Assembly: GCF_030816725.1 (NCBI RefSeq)
Contig: NZ_JAUSYG010000001.1
Span: 2,046,001-2,110,000, forward strand
DNA from: Pseudarthrobacter defluvii
Lineage (GTDB): Bacteria; Actinomycetota; Actinomycetes; Actinomycetales; Micrococcaceae
Length of the DNA: 64,000 nt
Reading direction: 5' to 3'
Shown here: piece by piece, positions 1-9,764 of the stretch
Position numbering within the stretch: position 1 is the first letter of the stretch
How the letters are laid out: each line of letters begins with the position of its first letter
Notes under the pieces: model-generated
The model's database searches: none
What the model was told of the DNA's origin: nothing
The model's input: the letters and a program-made list of their open reading frames with translations, nothing else
Translations under genes and position numbers: made by a program

Positions 1-691
1 GTTTGTAGACGGCGTCCTTGGCAACCTCGGCGTCATGCTGGGCCAGGTGCTTGGCGTCGTCTTCCCACAGCTGCACGGAAACAACCGTCAGCTGGGCGCC
101 CTCGCGGACCAGGACCTCTACGTTGCCGTTGTGGTCGGCGCTGCCGCCATGCTCGAGGATCACCACGCCGCGGCTGTTGGATCCGGCCTCGATAACCACG
201 TGCGAGTTGCTGCGGAGGTCCGGGCCGTTGCCGGTCAGGACAACGCGCACGGGAGCGTCCAGTTCGGCGTTCGCCGGGATGGAGATGAGCTGGGCTTCCT
301 CCACATTGGCGGAAGCCACGACGGCGGCACGGTCGGCGGGGACAAGGGTGGCACCGCGGGGGGCTTCGCCTGCGCGAAGCGTCCGCTGCACCACGGCTGC
401 GGGCGCCTCGAGCGAAACGGCCAGGGCTCCGGCGTCCGACGGGGCATCGGACAGGAGGTTGGCCAGTTCGCGCACCGGCGTGAAGCGCCATTCCTCTTCC
501 CGGCCGTTGGGCAGGGCGAAGTCGGCCACGTCATGGCTGGTGAGGCGCTCGGCGCGGGAGGCCATGACCTGCGTGCCATGGCTGTGGTGGCGGTCCACCT
601 TGGAGGCGACCAGATGCTCGCCTTCCTCGGTGAAACCGGCGATCGACGGTGCGCCGATGCGCGCCTTTTCGGTAGTTGCTTCGGCAGTCAT
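1..691 (-). CDS. sufD: Fe-S cluster assembly protein SufD (3' part outside window)
   Basis: SufD partners SufB and SufC in the SUF scaffold that builds Fe-S clusters in the cytoplasm. About 230 N-terminal residues are visible, beginning [11 protein letters not shown]. They include the stretch EEEWRFTPVRELANLL, typical of the SufD N-terminus, followed by the start of the right-handed beta-helix core (for example VVIEAGSNSRGVVIL). The ATG overlaps the sufB stop by one base (TAATG), so the two are probably translationally coupled. The reading frame is open to base 1, so the gene is cut by the window edge; sufC and sufS would be expected beyond it. Confidence 0.9.
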   Translation of the reverse strand, partial: MTAEATTEKARIGAPSIAGFTEEGEHLVASKVDRHHSHGTQVMASRAERLTSHDVADFALPNGREEEWRFTPVRELANLLSDAPSDAGALAVSLEAPAAVVQRTLRAGEAPRGATLVPADRAAVVASANVEEAQLISIPANAELDAPVRVVLTGNGPDLRSNSHVVIEAGSNSRGVVILEHGGSADHNGNVEVLVREGAQLTVVSVQLWEDDAKHLAQHDAEVAKDAVYK

Positions 692-2154
692 TAACCGACG
701 GATCCTTCCATCTGGAGTTCGATGAGGCGGTTCAGCTCAAGGGCGTATTCCATGGGCAGCTCGCGGGCGATCGGCTCGATGAAGCCGCGCACGATCATGG
801 CCATGGCCTCGTCCTCGGGCATGCCGCGGGACATGAGGTAGAAAAGCTGTTCCTCGCTGACGCGGGAAACGGTGGCCTCGTGTCCCAGCTGGACATCGTC
901 CTCGCGGATGTCGATGTACGGGTAGGTGTCCGAGCGGGAGATCGTGTCCACGAGCAGGGCGTCGCAGCGCACGGTGTTGGCTGAGTGCTTGGCGCCTTCG
1001 CGGACTTGGACCAGGCCGCGGTAGGCAGCACGGCCGCCGCCGCGGGCCACGGACTTGGAGATGATGGAGCTCTTGGTGTTCGGCGCGATGTGCACCATCT
1101 TGGAACCGGTGTCCTGGTGCTGGCCTTCGCCGGCGAAGGCGATGGACAGGGTCTCGCCCTTGGCGTGCTCGCCCACCAGGTAGACGGCCGGGTACTTCAT
1201 GGTGACCTTGGAGCCGATGTTGCCATCCACCCATTCCATGGTGGCGCCGGCTTCACAGACCGCGCGCTTGGTCACCAGGTTGTACACGTTGTTGGACCAG
1301 TTCTGGATGGTGGTGTACCGGACGCGGGCGCCCTTCTTCACCACGATCTCCACCACGGCGGAGTGCAGCGAGTCCGAGGTGTAGATCGGCGCGGTGCAGC
1401 CTTCGATGTAGTGGACGTAGGAGTCCTCGTCCGCGATGATCAGGGTCCGCTCGAACTGGCCCATGTTTTCCGTGTTGATGCGGAAGTAGGCCTGCAGCGG
1501 GATGTCCACGTGGACGCCCTTGGGCACGTATACAAACGATCCGCCGGACCACACTGAGGTGTTCAGTGAAGCGAACTTGTTGTCGCCCACCGGGATCACG
1601 GTGCCGAAGTACTCCTGGAAGATCTCCGGGTGTTCCTTCAGTGCGGTGTCGGTGTCCAGGAAGATGACGCCCTGGGCTTCGAGGTCCTCGCGGATCTGGT
1701 GGTAGACCACCTCGGACTCGTACTGGGCGGCAACGCCCGAGACCAGGCGGCTGCGCTCCGCTTCCGGGATGCCCAGCTTTTCGTAGGTGTTGCGGATGTC
1801 CTCGGGCAGGTCTTCCCAGGTGGCTGCCTGCTTCTCGGTGGAGCGGACGAAGTACTTGATGTTATCGAAGTCGATGCCGGAGAGGTCTGCACCCCAGGTG
1901 GGCATGGGCTTGCGGTCGAAGTACTTCAGGCCCTTGAGGCGGAGGTCAAGCATCCATTCGGGTTCGCTCTTCTTGGCCGAAATGTCCCGGACTACCTCTT
2001 CATCGAGACCACGCCGTGCATTGGCGCCGACGTCGTTCTTGTCAGCCCAGCCGTACTCGTAGTTGCCGATGCCGTGGAGCTCGGGATTCTTTTCCAGAAT
2101 CTCCGAGATCACAGTGTTTTCGGCTACTGCTTTCTCTGATAGTTGGTCCGTCAT
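691..2154 (-). CDS. sufB: Fe-S cluster assembly protein SufB
   Basis: SufB is the scaffold subunit of the SufBCD complex on which nascent Fe-S clusters form. The 487-residue length and the SufB core are clear: the N-terminal [16 protein letters not shown], the aromatic block [15 protein letters not shown], and near the C-terminus RCDAL and [18 protein letters not shown], which carry the conserved Cys and His used for cluster assembly in known SufB proteins. I chose ATG 2154 over GTG 2157 because AGAAAGG lies five bases before the ATG. The start overlaps the sufR stop (TGATG). No intein interrupts it, unlike the mycobacterial SufB proteins. Confidence 0.97.
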   Translation of the reverse strand: MTDQLSEKAVAENTVISEILEKNPELHGIGNYEYGWADKNDVGANARRGLDEEVVRDISAKKSEPEWMLDLRLKGLKYFDRKPMPTWGADLSGIDFDNIKYFVRSTEKQAATWEDLPEDIRNTYEKLGIPEAERSRLVSGVAAQYESEVVYHQIREDLEAQGVIFLDTDTALKEHPEIFQEYFGTVIPVGDNKFASLNTSVWSGGSFVYVPKGVHVDIPLQAYFRINTENMGQFERTLIIADEDSYVHYIEGCTAPIYTSDSLHSAVVEIVVKKGARVRYTTIQNWSNNVYNLVTKRAVCEAGATMEWVDGNIGSKVTMKYPAVYLVGEHAKGETLSIAFAGEGQHQDTGSKMVHIAPNTKSSIISKSVARGGGRAAYRGLVQVREGAKHSANTVRCDALLVDTISRSDTYPYIDIREDDVQLGHEATVSRVSEEQLFYLMSRGMPEDEAMAMIVRGFIEPIARELPMEYALELNRLIELQMEGSVG

Positions 2155-2960
2155 CACGGCCTTTCTTGCTGATGGTTGATTACTTTGTCCAGGCCGGCGG
2201 GGGCTGCCGCCGGCACGGTGGCCGGTTTGGCAGACAGCCTGCCTGTAGGAATGTGGGTGGTGCAGACGTGGCCGCCGCGGGCCAGGGTGGAGAGCCGGCG
2301 TACGTCCACTCCGAGGAGTTTTGAGAAGACTTCGGTTTCAACGTCGCAGAAAACCGGGAATCGGGCCGCGAGCTGCTGGATGGGGCAGTGGCCCTGGCAA
2401 AGCTGCACGCTGGACAGGGCTGCGGGCAGCGGGGCCTTCGCTTCGATGGACGCGGCGGAGGCGACGAAGTTGTCGCGGCTCAGTGCGGCGGCAAGTGCGG
2501 TGGCGCGGTCACGGATTTCCGGCCCGGCCTGTTCGATCTCAGGTGCGTACCGGCGCTCCATGTCCGCGAACCGCTCCTCGGCGAAGGCCCGCACGGCGTC
2601 CGGGCCGGCGACCTTCTGCAGCTCCTGAAGTGCGAGGGCGGCGATGTCCAGGTAGTCATTGCCCAGGCTTGACTGGCCCTGGGAACTCAGGACGTAGCGG
2701 CGGGCCGGGCGGCCCGCGCCTGCACCGGGCTTGGCAACCCGCTTGACCTCGATGACGCCCGCACGGGAGAGGTGGTCAAGGTGGCGCCGGACTGCCGCCG
2801 GGGTGAACCCCAGCAGGTCTCCGAGTTCGGCCGCGCTGACAGGTCCGTGTTCCAGCACAGCGGCAAGGACCCGGTCCCGGGTGCGCTCGTCGGCATCAGC
2901 CACAGGACTGTATGCGGCACGACCGGGCCCGGCCATGGGCACAGCGGTGGTGTTGGTCAT
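2154..2960 (-). CDS. sufR: SufR-type Fe-S-sensing transcriptional regulator
   Basis: A 268-residue winged-helix regulator, inferred to repress the suf operon it heads when Fe-S supply is adequate. The N-terminal half has an ArsR/DeoR-like helix-turn-helix ([24 protein letters not shown], described here in two overlapping parts, residues about 40-65) and a wing with GRPARRYVL. The C-terminal part has four cysteines in the CQGHC, FCDVE and HVCTTH segments, matching the cluster-ligand pattern of SufR. The ATG at 2960 gives the best N-terminus; a longer open frame upstream is GC-driven. The stop overlaps sufB. Confidence 0.9.
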   Translation of the reverse strand: MTNTTAVPMAGPGRAAYSPVADADERTRDRVLAAVLEHGPVSAAELGDLLGFTPAAVRRHLDHLSRAGVIEVKRVAKPGAGAGRPARRYVLSSQGQSSLGNDYLDIAALALQELQKVAGPDAVRAFAEERFADMERRYAPEIEQAGPEIRDRATALAAALSRDNFVASAASIEAKAPLPAALSSVQLCQGHCPIQQLAARFPVFCDVETEVFSKLLGVDVRRLSTLARGGHVCTTHIPTGRLSAKPATVPAAAPAGLDKVINHQQERP

Positions 2961-2967
2961 GGAATAC

Positions 2968-2985
2968 ACAACACAATCATGTCGT
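2968..2985. promoter_or_regulatory. Imperfect inverted repeat before sufR (candidate operator)
   Basis: ACAACA and TGTCGT flank six bases (one mismatch between arms), 7 bp upstream of the sufR start. The position suits autoregulation by SufR. The repeat does not match exactly any operator consensus I can quote with confidence. Confidence 0.35.
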
Positions 2986-3152
2986 AATTTAGTCCCGGGC
3001 TCCAGTAAGGGCAGGCTGACCTGACCGCGCCGCCACTTCCGCGGAGTTCTTATCGGGATGTAAGAGTGCGCCATGCCGGAGGCCCTGACAGTCGGCGAAA
3101 ACTCCAATGTTAGGGGTGTTTCCTGAAAGCCGGCTCCATATACTACGTCCCG

Positions 3153-3167
3153 TAGAATACTGTGGTG
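3153..3167 (+). promoter_or_regulatory. -10 element and leaderless start of the ABC exporter operon
   Basis: TAGAAT at 3153-3158 is followed by six bases and GTG at 3165. No Shine-Dalgarno sequence precedes either in-frame GTG (3162 or 3165). Transcription is therefore predicted to begin on the start codon. No clear -35 is visible. Confidence 0.5.
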
Positions 3168-4133
3168 CGATCCCCCCAGTCCCCCGTCCTGTCCATCAAT
3201 GGGCTCATCAAGGACGTAGGCCCGTTGTCCAGTATGGACGGCAAGATGCTCAGGGTTGTCAGCGGTGTTTCCCTGGTTGCGGAGCGCGGGCAGGTAACCG
3301 CCCTGCTCGGCGCCAACGGTGCCGGGAAGACAACAACCCTCGAATGCGCGCAGGGCCTGCAGAAACGTACCGGCGGAACCATTTCGCTCCTCGGGCAGGA
3401 CCCCGCGACGGCCGGGGCTGAGCTGCGTTCCCGCGTAGGTGTCATGCTCCAGGACGGCGGCCTCCCGCCGTCGGCCAGGCCCTTGCCGCTGCTGCGGCAC
3501 ATCGCAGGCCTGTACGCCAACCCGTGGCCGCTGGAAGACCTGGTGCGCCGGCTCGGCGTAGATACCTTCAGCCGTACCAGCGTCCGCAGGCTGTCCGGCG
3601 GCCAGAAGCAGCGGCTGGCCCTTGCCGCCGCCCTGGTCGGCAGGCCGGAAGTGCTCTTCCTTGACGAGCCCAGCGCCGGCCTTGACCCGCAGTCCCGCCA
3701 ACTGGTGTTTGATCTGATTGCCGGGCTGCGTGACAGCGGGATGGGAATCATCCTGACCACCCACCTCATGGATGACGCCCAGCGCCTGGCTGACTACGTG
3801 TACATCATCGACGGCGGCCGCAACGTTGCCGAAGGAACCGTCCAGGAACTGCTGCAGCGCAGCCCCGTTACGGACCACGCGGGAGAGCACGTCCGGACGC
3901 TTGTCTTCGAAGCCCCGGCCGGACTGGACCTGGCCGCGGTCCTGCCGGACGACGTCGAGGTTTCCGAAGCCCGCGCCGGCAGCTACAGCCTCACCGGCGC
4001 CCTCACGCCGCGCCACCTCTCCGCGCTGGCCCAATGGTGGGAAGCGAAGGGCATCATGCCGGCAGCGTTGAGCCTCGAGGCGCGTAGCCTTGAAGACGTC
4101 TTTTTGGACATTTCAGGAAAGGACATCCGATGA
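3165..4133 (+). CDS. ABC transporter ATP-binding protein (DrrA/CcmA type)
   Basis: ATPase of a two-gene exporter. A single nucleotide-binding domain shows Walker A GANGAGKTT, signature LSGGQKQRLALA, Walker B VLFLDEPSAGLD and the switch His in TTHLMDD, followed by a roughly 90-residue C-terminal extension typical of this subfamily. The stop overlaps the permease ATG (ATGA). Equivalent ABC genes lie between sufR and ctaA in mycobacteria, so the link to haem or respiratory biogenesis is conserved, but the substrate is unknown. GTG 3162 is an alternative start one codon earlier. Confidence 0.92.
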   Translation: MRSPQSPVLSINGLIKDVGPLSSMDGKMLRVVSGVSLVAERGQVTALLGANGAGKTTTLECAQGLQKRTGGTISLLGQDPATAGAELRSRVGVMLQDGGLPPSARPLPLLRHIAGLYANPWPLEDLVRRLGVDTFSRTSVRRLSGGQKQRLALAAALVGRPEVLFLDEPSAGLDPQSRQLVFDLIAGLRDSGMGIILTTHLMDDAQRLADYVYIIDGGRNVAEGTVQELLQRSPVTDHAGEHVRTLVFEAPAGLDLAAVLPDDVEVSEARAGSYSLTGALTPRHLSALAQWWEAKGIMPAALSLEARSLEDVFLDISGKDIR

Positions 4134-4897
4134 GCGGGGCAGGATTGCAGGACACGCAGCAGCCGGCGTCCCTGGCACGCCGCGTCCTGCTGCAGGGCAA
4201 ATACGAGGCAGTGACCATGCTGCGGAACGGCGAACAGCTGATCCTGGCAATCGTGCTGCCGCTGCTGGCTCTCGTCGGCCTGACCGTGACCCCCTTCCTG
4301 GACAACATGGGCTCCAGCCGCATCAACGTGGCTGTCCCGGGAATCCTGGCCCTGTGCGCCATGTCCACGGCCTTCACCGGCCAGGGCATCGCCACGGGCT
4401 TCGACCGCCGCTACGGAGTGCTCCGGTTCCTGTCCACCACGCCTCTGGGCCGCGGCGGGCTGATCGCCGGCAAAGTCCTCTCCGTCCTGGCTGTCCTGTG
4501 CATCCAGGTAGTGGTGGTGGGCCTGGTTGCCCTTGCACTGGGATGGCAGCCGACGGCGGCGGGCTGGCTTCCGGGGCTGGCACTCCTTGCGCTGGGCGCA
4601 GCGGCGTTCACCGCCCTGGGGCTGCTGGTGGCGGGGACAGTCCGGCCGGAAGCGACGCTGGCCATCACCAACCTGCTCTGGATCCTCCTGGGGGCCATGG
4701 GCGGCATCGTGATCCCGGCCGAACGGCTGCCTGCCGCGGCGCAGGCGGTGGTGCACTTCCTGCCGTCCGGTGCCCTGGGCGAATCGATGCGCGCCGCGTT
4801 CCTGGGCGGGGCCGTGAACGGCGGCGCCGCCCTCATCCTGCTGCTTTGGACGGTTCTCGCCGGGGCCGCAGCCATCCGTTGGTTCAAGTGGAATTGA
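4130..4897 (+). CDS. ABC-2 type transporter permease
   Basis: A 255-residue integral membrane protein with about six hydrophobic segments, the membrane partner of the preceding ATPase. The cytoplasmic loop ATGFDRRYGVLRFL followed by TTPLGRGGLIAGK is the conserved coupling-helix region of the ABC-2 family. The ATG overlaps the ATPase stop, and ctaA starts seven bases after its own stop, so the three genes should be one operon. The transported substrate cannot be read from the sequence. Confidence 0.9.
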   Translation: MSGAGLQDTQQPASLARRVLLQGKYEAVTMLRNGEQLILAIVLPLLALVGLTVTPFLDNMGSSRINVAVPGILALCAMSTAFTGQGIATGFDRRYGVLRFLSTTPLGRGGLIAGKVLSVLAVLCIQVVVVGLVALALGWQPTAAGWLPGLALLALGAAAFTALGLLVAGTVRPEATLAITNLLWILLGAMGGIVIPAERLPAAAQAVVHFLPSGALGESMRAAFLGGAVNGGAALILLLWTVLAGAAAIRWFKWN

Positions 4898-4904
4898 GAT
4901 AATC

Positions 4905-5867
4905 GTGACCACGGCTTCACGCCTTCCCCAGTTCGCCGGCCGCCTGGCCTCCCGGCTCCCACGCACCGTGGACGCCCGCGTTCGCCGGCTCGCCGTCGCT
5001 TCCCTGATCGGGCAGACGCTCCTGGTGGTCACCGGCGGTGCAGTCCGGCTGACGGCGTCAGGCCTTGGCTGCCCCACCTGGCCCCGCTGCACGTCGGACT
5101 CGCTGGTGAACACTCCCGCAATGGGCATCCACGGCTTCATCGAGTTCGGGAACAGGCTCCTGACGTTCGCGCTGGCGGCCGTGGCCGCCCTCATGCTGGT
5201 GTACCTGTGGAACCTGCGGAAGGAACGCAAGGACCTGTTCCTGCTGGCCCTCGGGCTGCTCGCCAGCATTCCCGCGCAGGCAGTGATCGGCGGCATCACG
5301 GTCCTCACCAACCTCAACCCGTGGGTGGTGGGCCTGCACTTCCTGGTGTCCATGGCCCTGGTGGTGTTCGCCACCCTGCTGGTGAACCGCGCCTTCGGCC
5401 GCACCGGCCGCTTCGTGGCCACCCGGCCCGCCGCGCTGCCTGCCGTGCTGCGCCCGGTGACTGCCGCCGTCGCCCTTTTCTCCGCCGTCGCCGTAATGCT
5501 CGGCGTGGTGGTCACGGGGGCCGGCCCGCATGCCGGTGACGCCGACGCTCCCCGCAACGACCTTGACTGGGACCTGTTCTCGCACATCCACGCGGTGCCT
5601 GCCTACCTGGTCACGGCCGGAACCGTCGTGGCCCTGGTCCTGGTCATCAGGCGCCGCATCACCGGACCGTTCCGCACCGCCGTCCTGATGCTCCTGGGCG
5701 TCACCATCCTCCAGGCCATTATCGGTTTCACGCAGTACTACAACGGCATCCCGGCCTTGCTGGTCGCCGCCCACATGCTGGGCGCGGCGCTGCTAATGGC
5801 CGCATCGACCAACGCCTGGGACGTCGCCCACTCCAGCGCGGTCGAACCCGGCACCGCTGTGAAGTAA
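4905..5867 (+). CDS. ctaA: Haem A synthase (COX15/CtaA)
   Basis: Oxidises the C8 methyl of haem O to give haem A for cytochrome c oxidase. The 320-residue protein has eight predicted membrane segments. The first external loop holds the Cys pair in GLGCPTWPRC. Candidate haem-ligand His residues sit in HGFIEFGNR (with the conserved Glu), GLHFLVS, HIHAVPAY and AAHMLGAALL. It starts at GTG 4905, seven bases after the permease. The farnesyltransferase that supplies haem O (ctaB) lies convergently just downstream, so the two pathway steps are neighbours but in separate transcripts. Confidence 0.93.
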   Translation: MTTASRLPQFAGRLASRLPRTVDARVRRLAVASLIGQTLLVVTGGAVRLTASGLGCPTWPRCTSDSLVNTPAMGIHGFIEFGNRLLTFALAAVAALMLVYLWNLRKERKDLFLLALGLLASIPAQAVIGGITVLTNLNPWVVGLHFLVSMALVVFATLLVNRAFGRTGRFVATRPAALPAVLRPVTAAVALFSAVAVMLGVVVTGAGPHAGDADAPRNDLDWDLFSHIHAVPAYLVTAGTVVALVLVIRRRITGPFRTAVLMLLGVTILQAIIGFTQYYNGIPALLVAAHMLGAALLMAASTNAWDVAHSSAVEPGTAVK

Positions 5868-5888
5868 GCGGCTCTCCGCAAAACGCCG

Positions 5889-5924
5889 CAGGCGCCCCGG
5901 CCCCATCTGGGACCGGGGCGCCTG
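5889..5924 (+). terminator. Hairpin terminator after ctaA
   Basis: A perfect 12-bp stem (CAGGCGCCCCGG with CCGGGGCGCCTG) begins 22 bases after the ctaA stop. No T-run follows, which is common in high-GC actinobacteria. Confidence 0.65.
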
Positions 5925-6083
5925 GCCGTTAATCGGGCCGGCCAGCGGGGCCCTGTCCTGCCGCCCGCCGTCGAACGCGACGTCCGGGTCCTGATGCCTC
6001 TGACATGATGCCGCGTTGCCGATTGGAGGGCGGGAAGTGATGGCGCGTAGCGTGCTCGAAAGCGGCAGGTGACGGAAAAGGAA

Positions 6084-6115
6084 ACAGCGGCCCCACGCTA
6101 GGTGGGAGCCGCTGT
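6084..6115 (-). terminator. Intrinsic terminator after ctaB
   Basis: Arms ACAGCGGC and GCCGCTGT enclose a second CCCAC/GTGGG stem, with one bulged base. On the minus strand the hairpin is followed by TTTCCTTTT, and it lies 29 bases past the ctaB stop. Confidence 0.75.
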
Positions 6116-6144
6116 CGGGTTCCGCTCAAGCCCGGTCTCGGGGG

Positions 6145-7101
6145 CTAGCGAATGATGGCTTGCCCAACGAAGGGATCCACTGCGAGGGCGATGAACAGCA
6201 GCGTGAGGTAGCTGATGGAGCCGTGGAACACTTTCATGGCCCGCTTGTCCTGGATGTCCTCGCGCTGCGCACGGCCGTAAAGGGCGTGGGACTCATAGAG
6301 GAACCAGCCGCCGGCGAGGACTGCGGTAAGGGTGTACACCCATCCGGCGCCGCCCGCCGGGACCATCAGCAGCGAGCAGGCCACCATGGCCCAGGCGTAC
6401 AGGACCACCTGGACTGACACCACTTTGGCGCCGGCGATGGCGCCAAGCATGGGCACGTTGGCGTTCCGGTAGTCCTCGCCGTAGCGCATGGACAGGGGCC
6501 AGTAGTGCGGCGGAGTCCAGAGGAAGATCACCATGAAGAGGATGATGGCGGGCCACTCGACGGAGTTGGTCACGGCAGCCCAGGCGATCAGCACCGGGAA
6601 ACAGCCGGCGGCACCGCCCCACACGATGTTCTGAGCCGTGCGGCGCTTGAGGATCATGGTGTAGATGACAACGTAGAAGAAAATGGCACCGAGCCCCAGC
6701 CAGGCGGAGAGCGGGTTGGCCCCGAACCAGAGGATGGCGATGGCGGCAGCGCCCAGCAGCCACGAGAAAACCAGGGCTTCGCGCGGGGTGACTTCGCCGG
6801 TGACCAGCGGCCTGTTTTCGGTGCGGTGCATCAACTTGTCGATGTCGCGGTCGATGTAGCAATTAAAGGCGCCCGCACTGCCGGCGGCGAAGGCGCCGCC
6901 CACGAGGGTCGCCAGGATCAATCCAATGGACGGGAAGCCCCGCTCGGCGTAGATCATGGTGGGCAGGGTGCTGACCAGGAGCAGCTCGATCACCCGCGGC
7001 TTGGTGAGGGCGAGATACGCCTTGGCCTTACGGGCAAACCCGGTGCCGGCGGCCCGGGATGCGTTCAGCGGCGTATCTGTTGTGCTCACGGTGGCAGTCA
7101 C
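6145..7101 (-). CDS. ctaB: Protohaem IX farnesyltransferase (haem O synthase)
   Basis: Transfers a farnesyl group to haem B to make haem O, the substrate of CtaA. The UbiA-family protein of 318 residues has about nine membrane segments, the first Asp-rich motif in [12 protein letters not shown] with the following RTENRPL, and the second in [10 protein letters not shown]. The family core starts at [15 protein letters not shown] 7101 (MTATVSTTD) is preferred; GTG 7089 would remove four residues. A longer open frame reaching 7293 lacks family similarity. It diverges from tkt across a 508-bp gap. Confidence 0.92.
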   Translation of the reverse strand: MTATVSTTDTPLNASRAAGTGFARKAKAYLALTKPRVIELLLVSTLPTMIYAERGFPSIGLILATLVGGAFAAGSAGAFNCYIDRDIDKLMHRTENRPLVTGEVTPREALVFSWLLGAAAIAILWFGANPLSAWLGLGAIFFYVVIYTMILKRRTAQNIVWGGAAGCFPVLIAWAAVTNSVEWPAIILFMVIFLWTPPHYWPLSMRYGEDYRNANVPMLGAIAGAKVVSVQVVLYAWAMVACSLLMVPAGGAGWVYTLTAVLAGGWFLYESHALYGRAQREDIQDKRAMKVFHGSISYLTLLFIALAVDPFVGQAIIR

Positions 7102-7609
7102 CCGTTCTGTGTGGCAGTTGAGTCTGGCAGTGCAGCTCCGGTCGTACGGCCCGGGCCCGGGCACGGCACAAGGGAAGGAAATGCATCGGGTGCGTGCAAC
7201 AGCCGGGAAACCCCGGGCGGCGGTAACGATGCGCACCCGGCGTTGGCCTCCGAATATCATACCGCGCCGGCAGCCCTGTCCCCGCCCCGCCATATGCGCT
7301 TTTGATCGCTCGCAGGCCCATTCGAGCAGATTAAGTCAGCGCGCCGGGATGCTGATTCACAAAAGGGGAAATTACGTCCACAACGTGAGATTTGGCCCGC
7401 CCGGAGTATGGATAAGAGCTAAGCTGTCACCAGATCAGCACACAGCAAGAAAGCGGTGGAAAACGCATTCCCGCTGCTGTCCGTGACTGAATGCAAGGAT
7501 CAACGTTTCGATGGTGAACGGCTGGTACACACCGCAGCGGACGCCACCTGTGCGCCGTCAGCCGGATCCCGTGTACCACCGCCGCCAGCACAGAGAGGGG
7601 CCCGGTTTC
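7102..7609. other. Long divergent intergenic region between ctaB and tkt
   Basis: No gene is recognised in these 508 bases. A perfect -10 hexamer TATGAT facing ctaB is seen at 7256-7261 on the minus strand, without a convincing -35. On the plus strand TAAGCT at 7420-7425 is a possible tkt -10. Two CCGGG-rich inverted tracts occur near 7150. An open frame entering tkt from 7511 encodes no transketolase-like residues and is probably untranslated leader. Confidence 0.5.
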
Positions 7610-9736
7610 GTGCCACATTTGGAAGAGCAAGAACTGTCATGGACCAGCTTGGACCAGAAGGCCGTGGATACCATCCGTGTCCTCGCCGCAGACGCCGTGG
7701 AGAAGGTGGGCAACGGGCACCCCGGAACCGCCATGAGCCTGGCCCCGGCCGCTTACCTTCTCTTCCAGAAGCTGATGCGCCATGACCCGCGTGATCCGCA
7801 GTGGCTGGGCCGTGACCGTTTCGTCCTGTCCCCCGGCCACACGTCGCTGACCCTTTACATCCAGCTGTTCCTCTCCGGCTACGGGCTGGAACTTAAGGAC
7901 CTCGAAGCGCTGCGCACCTGGGGCTCGCTGACCCCCGGCCACCCCGAGTACAAGCACACCGCGGGCGTGGAGATCACTACCGGGCCGCTCGGCCAGGGCC
8001 TGGCATCATCGGTTGGCTTTGCGTACTCCCAGCGCCGCCAGCGTGGCCTGTTCGACGCCGATGCTCCTGCCGGCGAGTCGCCTTTCGACCACACCATCTG
8101 GGTCATTGCCTCCGACGGCGACCTCCAGGAAGGCGTCACGGCCGAAGCCTCGTCGCTGGCCGGGCACCAGGAGCTCGGCAACCTCGTGGTCATATACGAC
8201 GAGAACCACATTTCCATCGAGGACAACACCGACATCGCCTTCACCGAGGATGTCCTGAAGCGCTACGAAGCCTACGGCTGGCACACCCAGCGGGTGGACT
8301 GGACCCGCACCGGCGAATACAAGGAAGACGTCCAGGAGCTTTACGGCGCGCTGCTGGCGGCCAAGGCCGAGACCTCCAAGCCGTCCATCATCTCGCTGCG
8401 CACCATCATCGGCTACCCGGCCCCCAAGAAGCAGAACACGGGCAAGATCCACGGCTCCGCCCTCGGCGGCGACGAGGTCGCGGCGCTGAAGGAAGTCCTC
8501 GGCTTCGACCCGGCCAAGTCCTTCGAGGTGGACCAGGAAGTCCTGGACCACGCCCGCCAGGTGGTGGAACGCGGCGCCGCGGAGCGCAAGGAATGGGAAG
8601 AGTCCTTCACCGCATGGCAGGAAGCCAATCCCGAAGGCGCCGCACTCCTGCAGCGCCTCGAGGCCCAGGAACTGCCCAACGGCGTCGACGCGGCCCTCCC
8701 GGTCTTCCCGGCCGGAAAGGACGTCTCCACCCGCGCCGCATCGGGCAAGGTCCTGAACGCGCTCGGACCGGTCCTGCCCGAACTGTGGGGCGGTTCGGCC
8801 GACCTCGCGGAGTCCAACAACACCACCATCGAGGACTCGCCGTCCTTCGTCCCCGCCTCCAAGCAGACCGATGCGTGGTCCGGCAACCCGTACGGCCGGG
8901 TGCTGCACTTCGGCATCCGTGAGCACGCCGCCGCCTCGATCGTGAACGGCATCACCCTGGCCGGCAACACCCGCGCGTTCTCCGGGACCTTCCTGATCTT
9001 CTCCGATTACCAGCGGCCCGCCATCCGCCTCGGTGCCCTGATGGGTGTGCCGTCCCTGTACGTCTGGACGCACGACTCCATCGGCCTGGGCGAGGACGGC
9101 CCCACCCACCAGCCGGTGGAGCAGCTCGCCTCCCTGCGCGCCATCGTCGGCCTGGACGTTGTCCGCCCCGGCGATGCCAACGAAGTGGCGGCGGCCTGGA
9201 AGACCATGCTGGAAAACCACGCCAACCCGGCAGGCATCGTCCTGACCCGCCAGAACATTCCCACCTGGGAACGCGGCGCGGGCGACGCCGACGGTGACAC
9301 CTTCGCGTCCACGGCGGGTGTGGCAAAGGGCGGCTACGTCCTGGCTGAGGCTTCCAAGGACGGCGCCACGGTTCCGGCCGACGTCATTCTCATCGCCACC
9401 GGTTCCGAGGTCCAGCTGGCTGTCCAGGCCCGCGAAGCACTGCAATCCGAAGGCATCGCTGCGCGTGTCGTGTCCATGCCGTGTGTTGAATGGTTCAAGA
9501 AGCAGGACGCCTCCTACCGCGAATCCGTCCTGCCTGCCGCCGTCAAGGCACGCGTCTCGGTCGAAGCAGGACTGGCCCTGGGCTGGCGCGAATTCGTCGG
9601 CGACGCCGGCCGTTCCGTCAGCCTCGAGCACTACGGCGCTTCTGCCGACTACAAGCGGCTCTTCCAGGAGTTCGGCATCACGGCGGAAGCAGTGGCCGCT
9701 GCCGCCAAGGACTCCCTCGCCGCCCTCCAGGCCTAA
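7610..9736 (+). CDS. tkt: Transketolase
   Basis: Thiamine-diphosphate enzyme moving two-carbon units between ketoses and aldoses in the non-oxidative pentose-phosphate pathway. The 708-residue protein shows [13 protein letters not shown] near the N-terminus, the TPP-binding region [15 protein letters not shown], and the transketolase motif [15 protein letters not shown] in the pyrimidine domain. GTG 7610 is chosen because GAGAGGGG lies nine bases upstream; TTG 7619 (LEEQELSW) is an alternative. It is the first gene of a six-gene carbon-metabolism operon. Confidence 0.96.
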   Translation: MPHLEEQELSWTSLDQKAVDTIRVLAADAVEKVGNGHPGTAMSLAPAAYLLFQKLMRHDPRDPQWLGRDRFVLSPGHTSLTLYIQLFLSGYGLELKDLEALRTWGSLTPGHPEYKHTAGVEITTGPLGQGLASSVGFAYSQRRQRGLFDADAPAGESPFDHTIWVIASDGDLQEGVTAEASSLAGHQELGNLVVIYDENHISIEDNTDIAFTEDVLKRYEAYGWHTQRVDWTRTGEYKEDVQELYGALLAAKAETSKPSIISLRTIIGYPAPKKQNTGKIHGSALGGDEVAALKEVLGFDPAKSFEVDQEVLDHARQVVERGAAERKEWEESFTAWQEANPEGAALLQRLEAQELPNGVDAALPVFPAGKDVSTRAASGKVLNALGPVLPELWGGSADLAESNNTTIEDSPSFVPASKQTDAWSGNPYGRVLHFGIREHAAASIVNGITLAGNTRAFSGTFLIFSDYQRPAIRLGALMGVPSLYVWTHDSIGLGEDGPTHQPVEQLASLRAIVGLDVVRPGDANEVAAAWKTMLENHANPAGIVLTRQNIPTWERGAGDADGDTFASTAGVAKGGYVLAEASKDGATVPADVILIATGSEVQLAVQAREALQSEGIAARVVSMPCVEWFKKQDASYRESVLPAAVKARVSVEAGLALGWREFVGDAGRSVSLEHYGASADYKRLFQEFGITAEAVAAAAKDSLAALQA

Positions 9737-9764
9737 AACCCTCAAAATTCCAGGAGATACAGCA

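Noticed and set aside
2961..4034. Upstream extension of the sufR frame to 626 residues
   Set aside because: The added part is antisense to the ABC ATPase gene and has no family similarity; the regulator domain starts just after ATG 2960.
7511..7609. Earlier in-frame start for transketolase
   Set aside because: The 33 added residues are unlike any transketolase N-terminus, and a good Shine-Dalgarno precedes GTG 7610.
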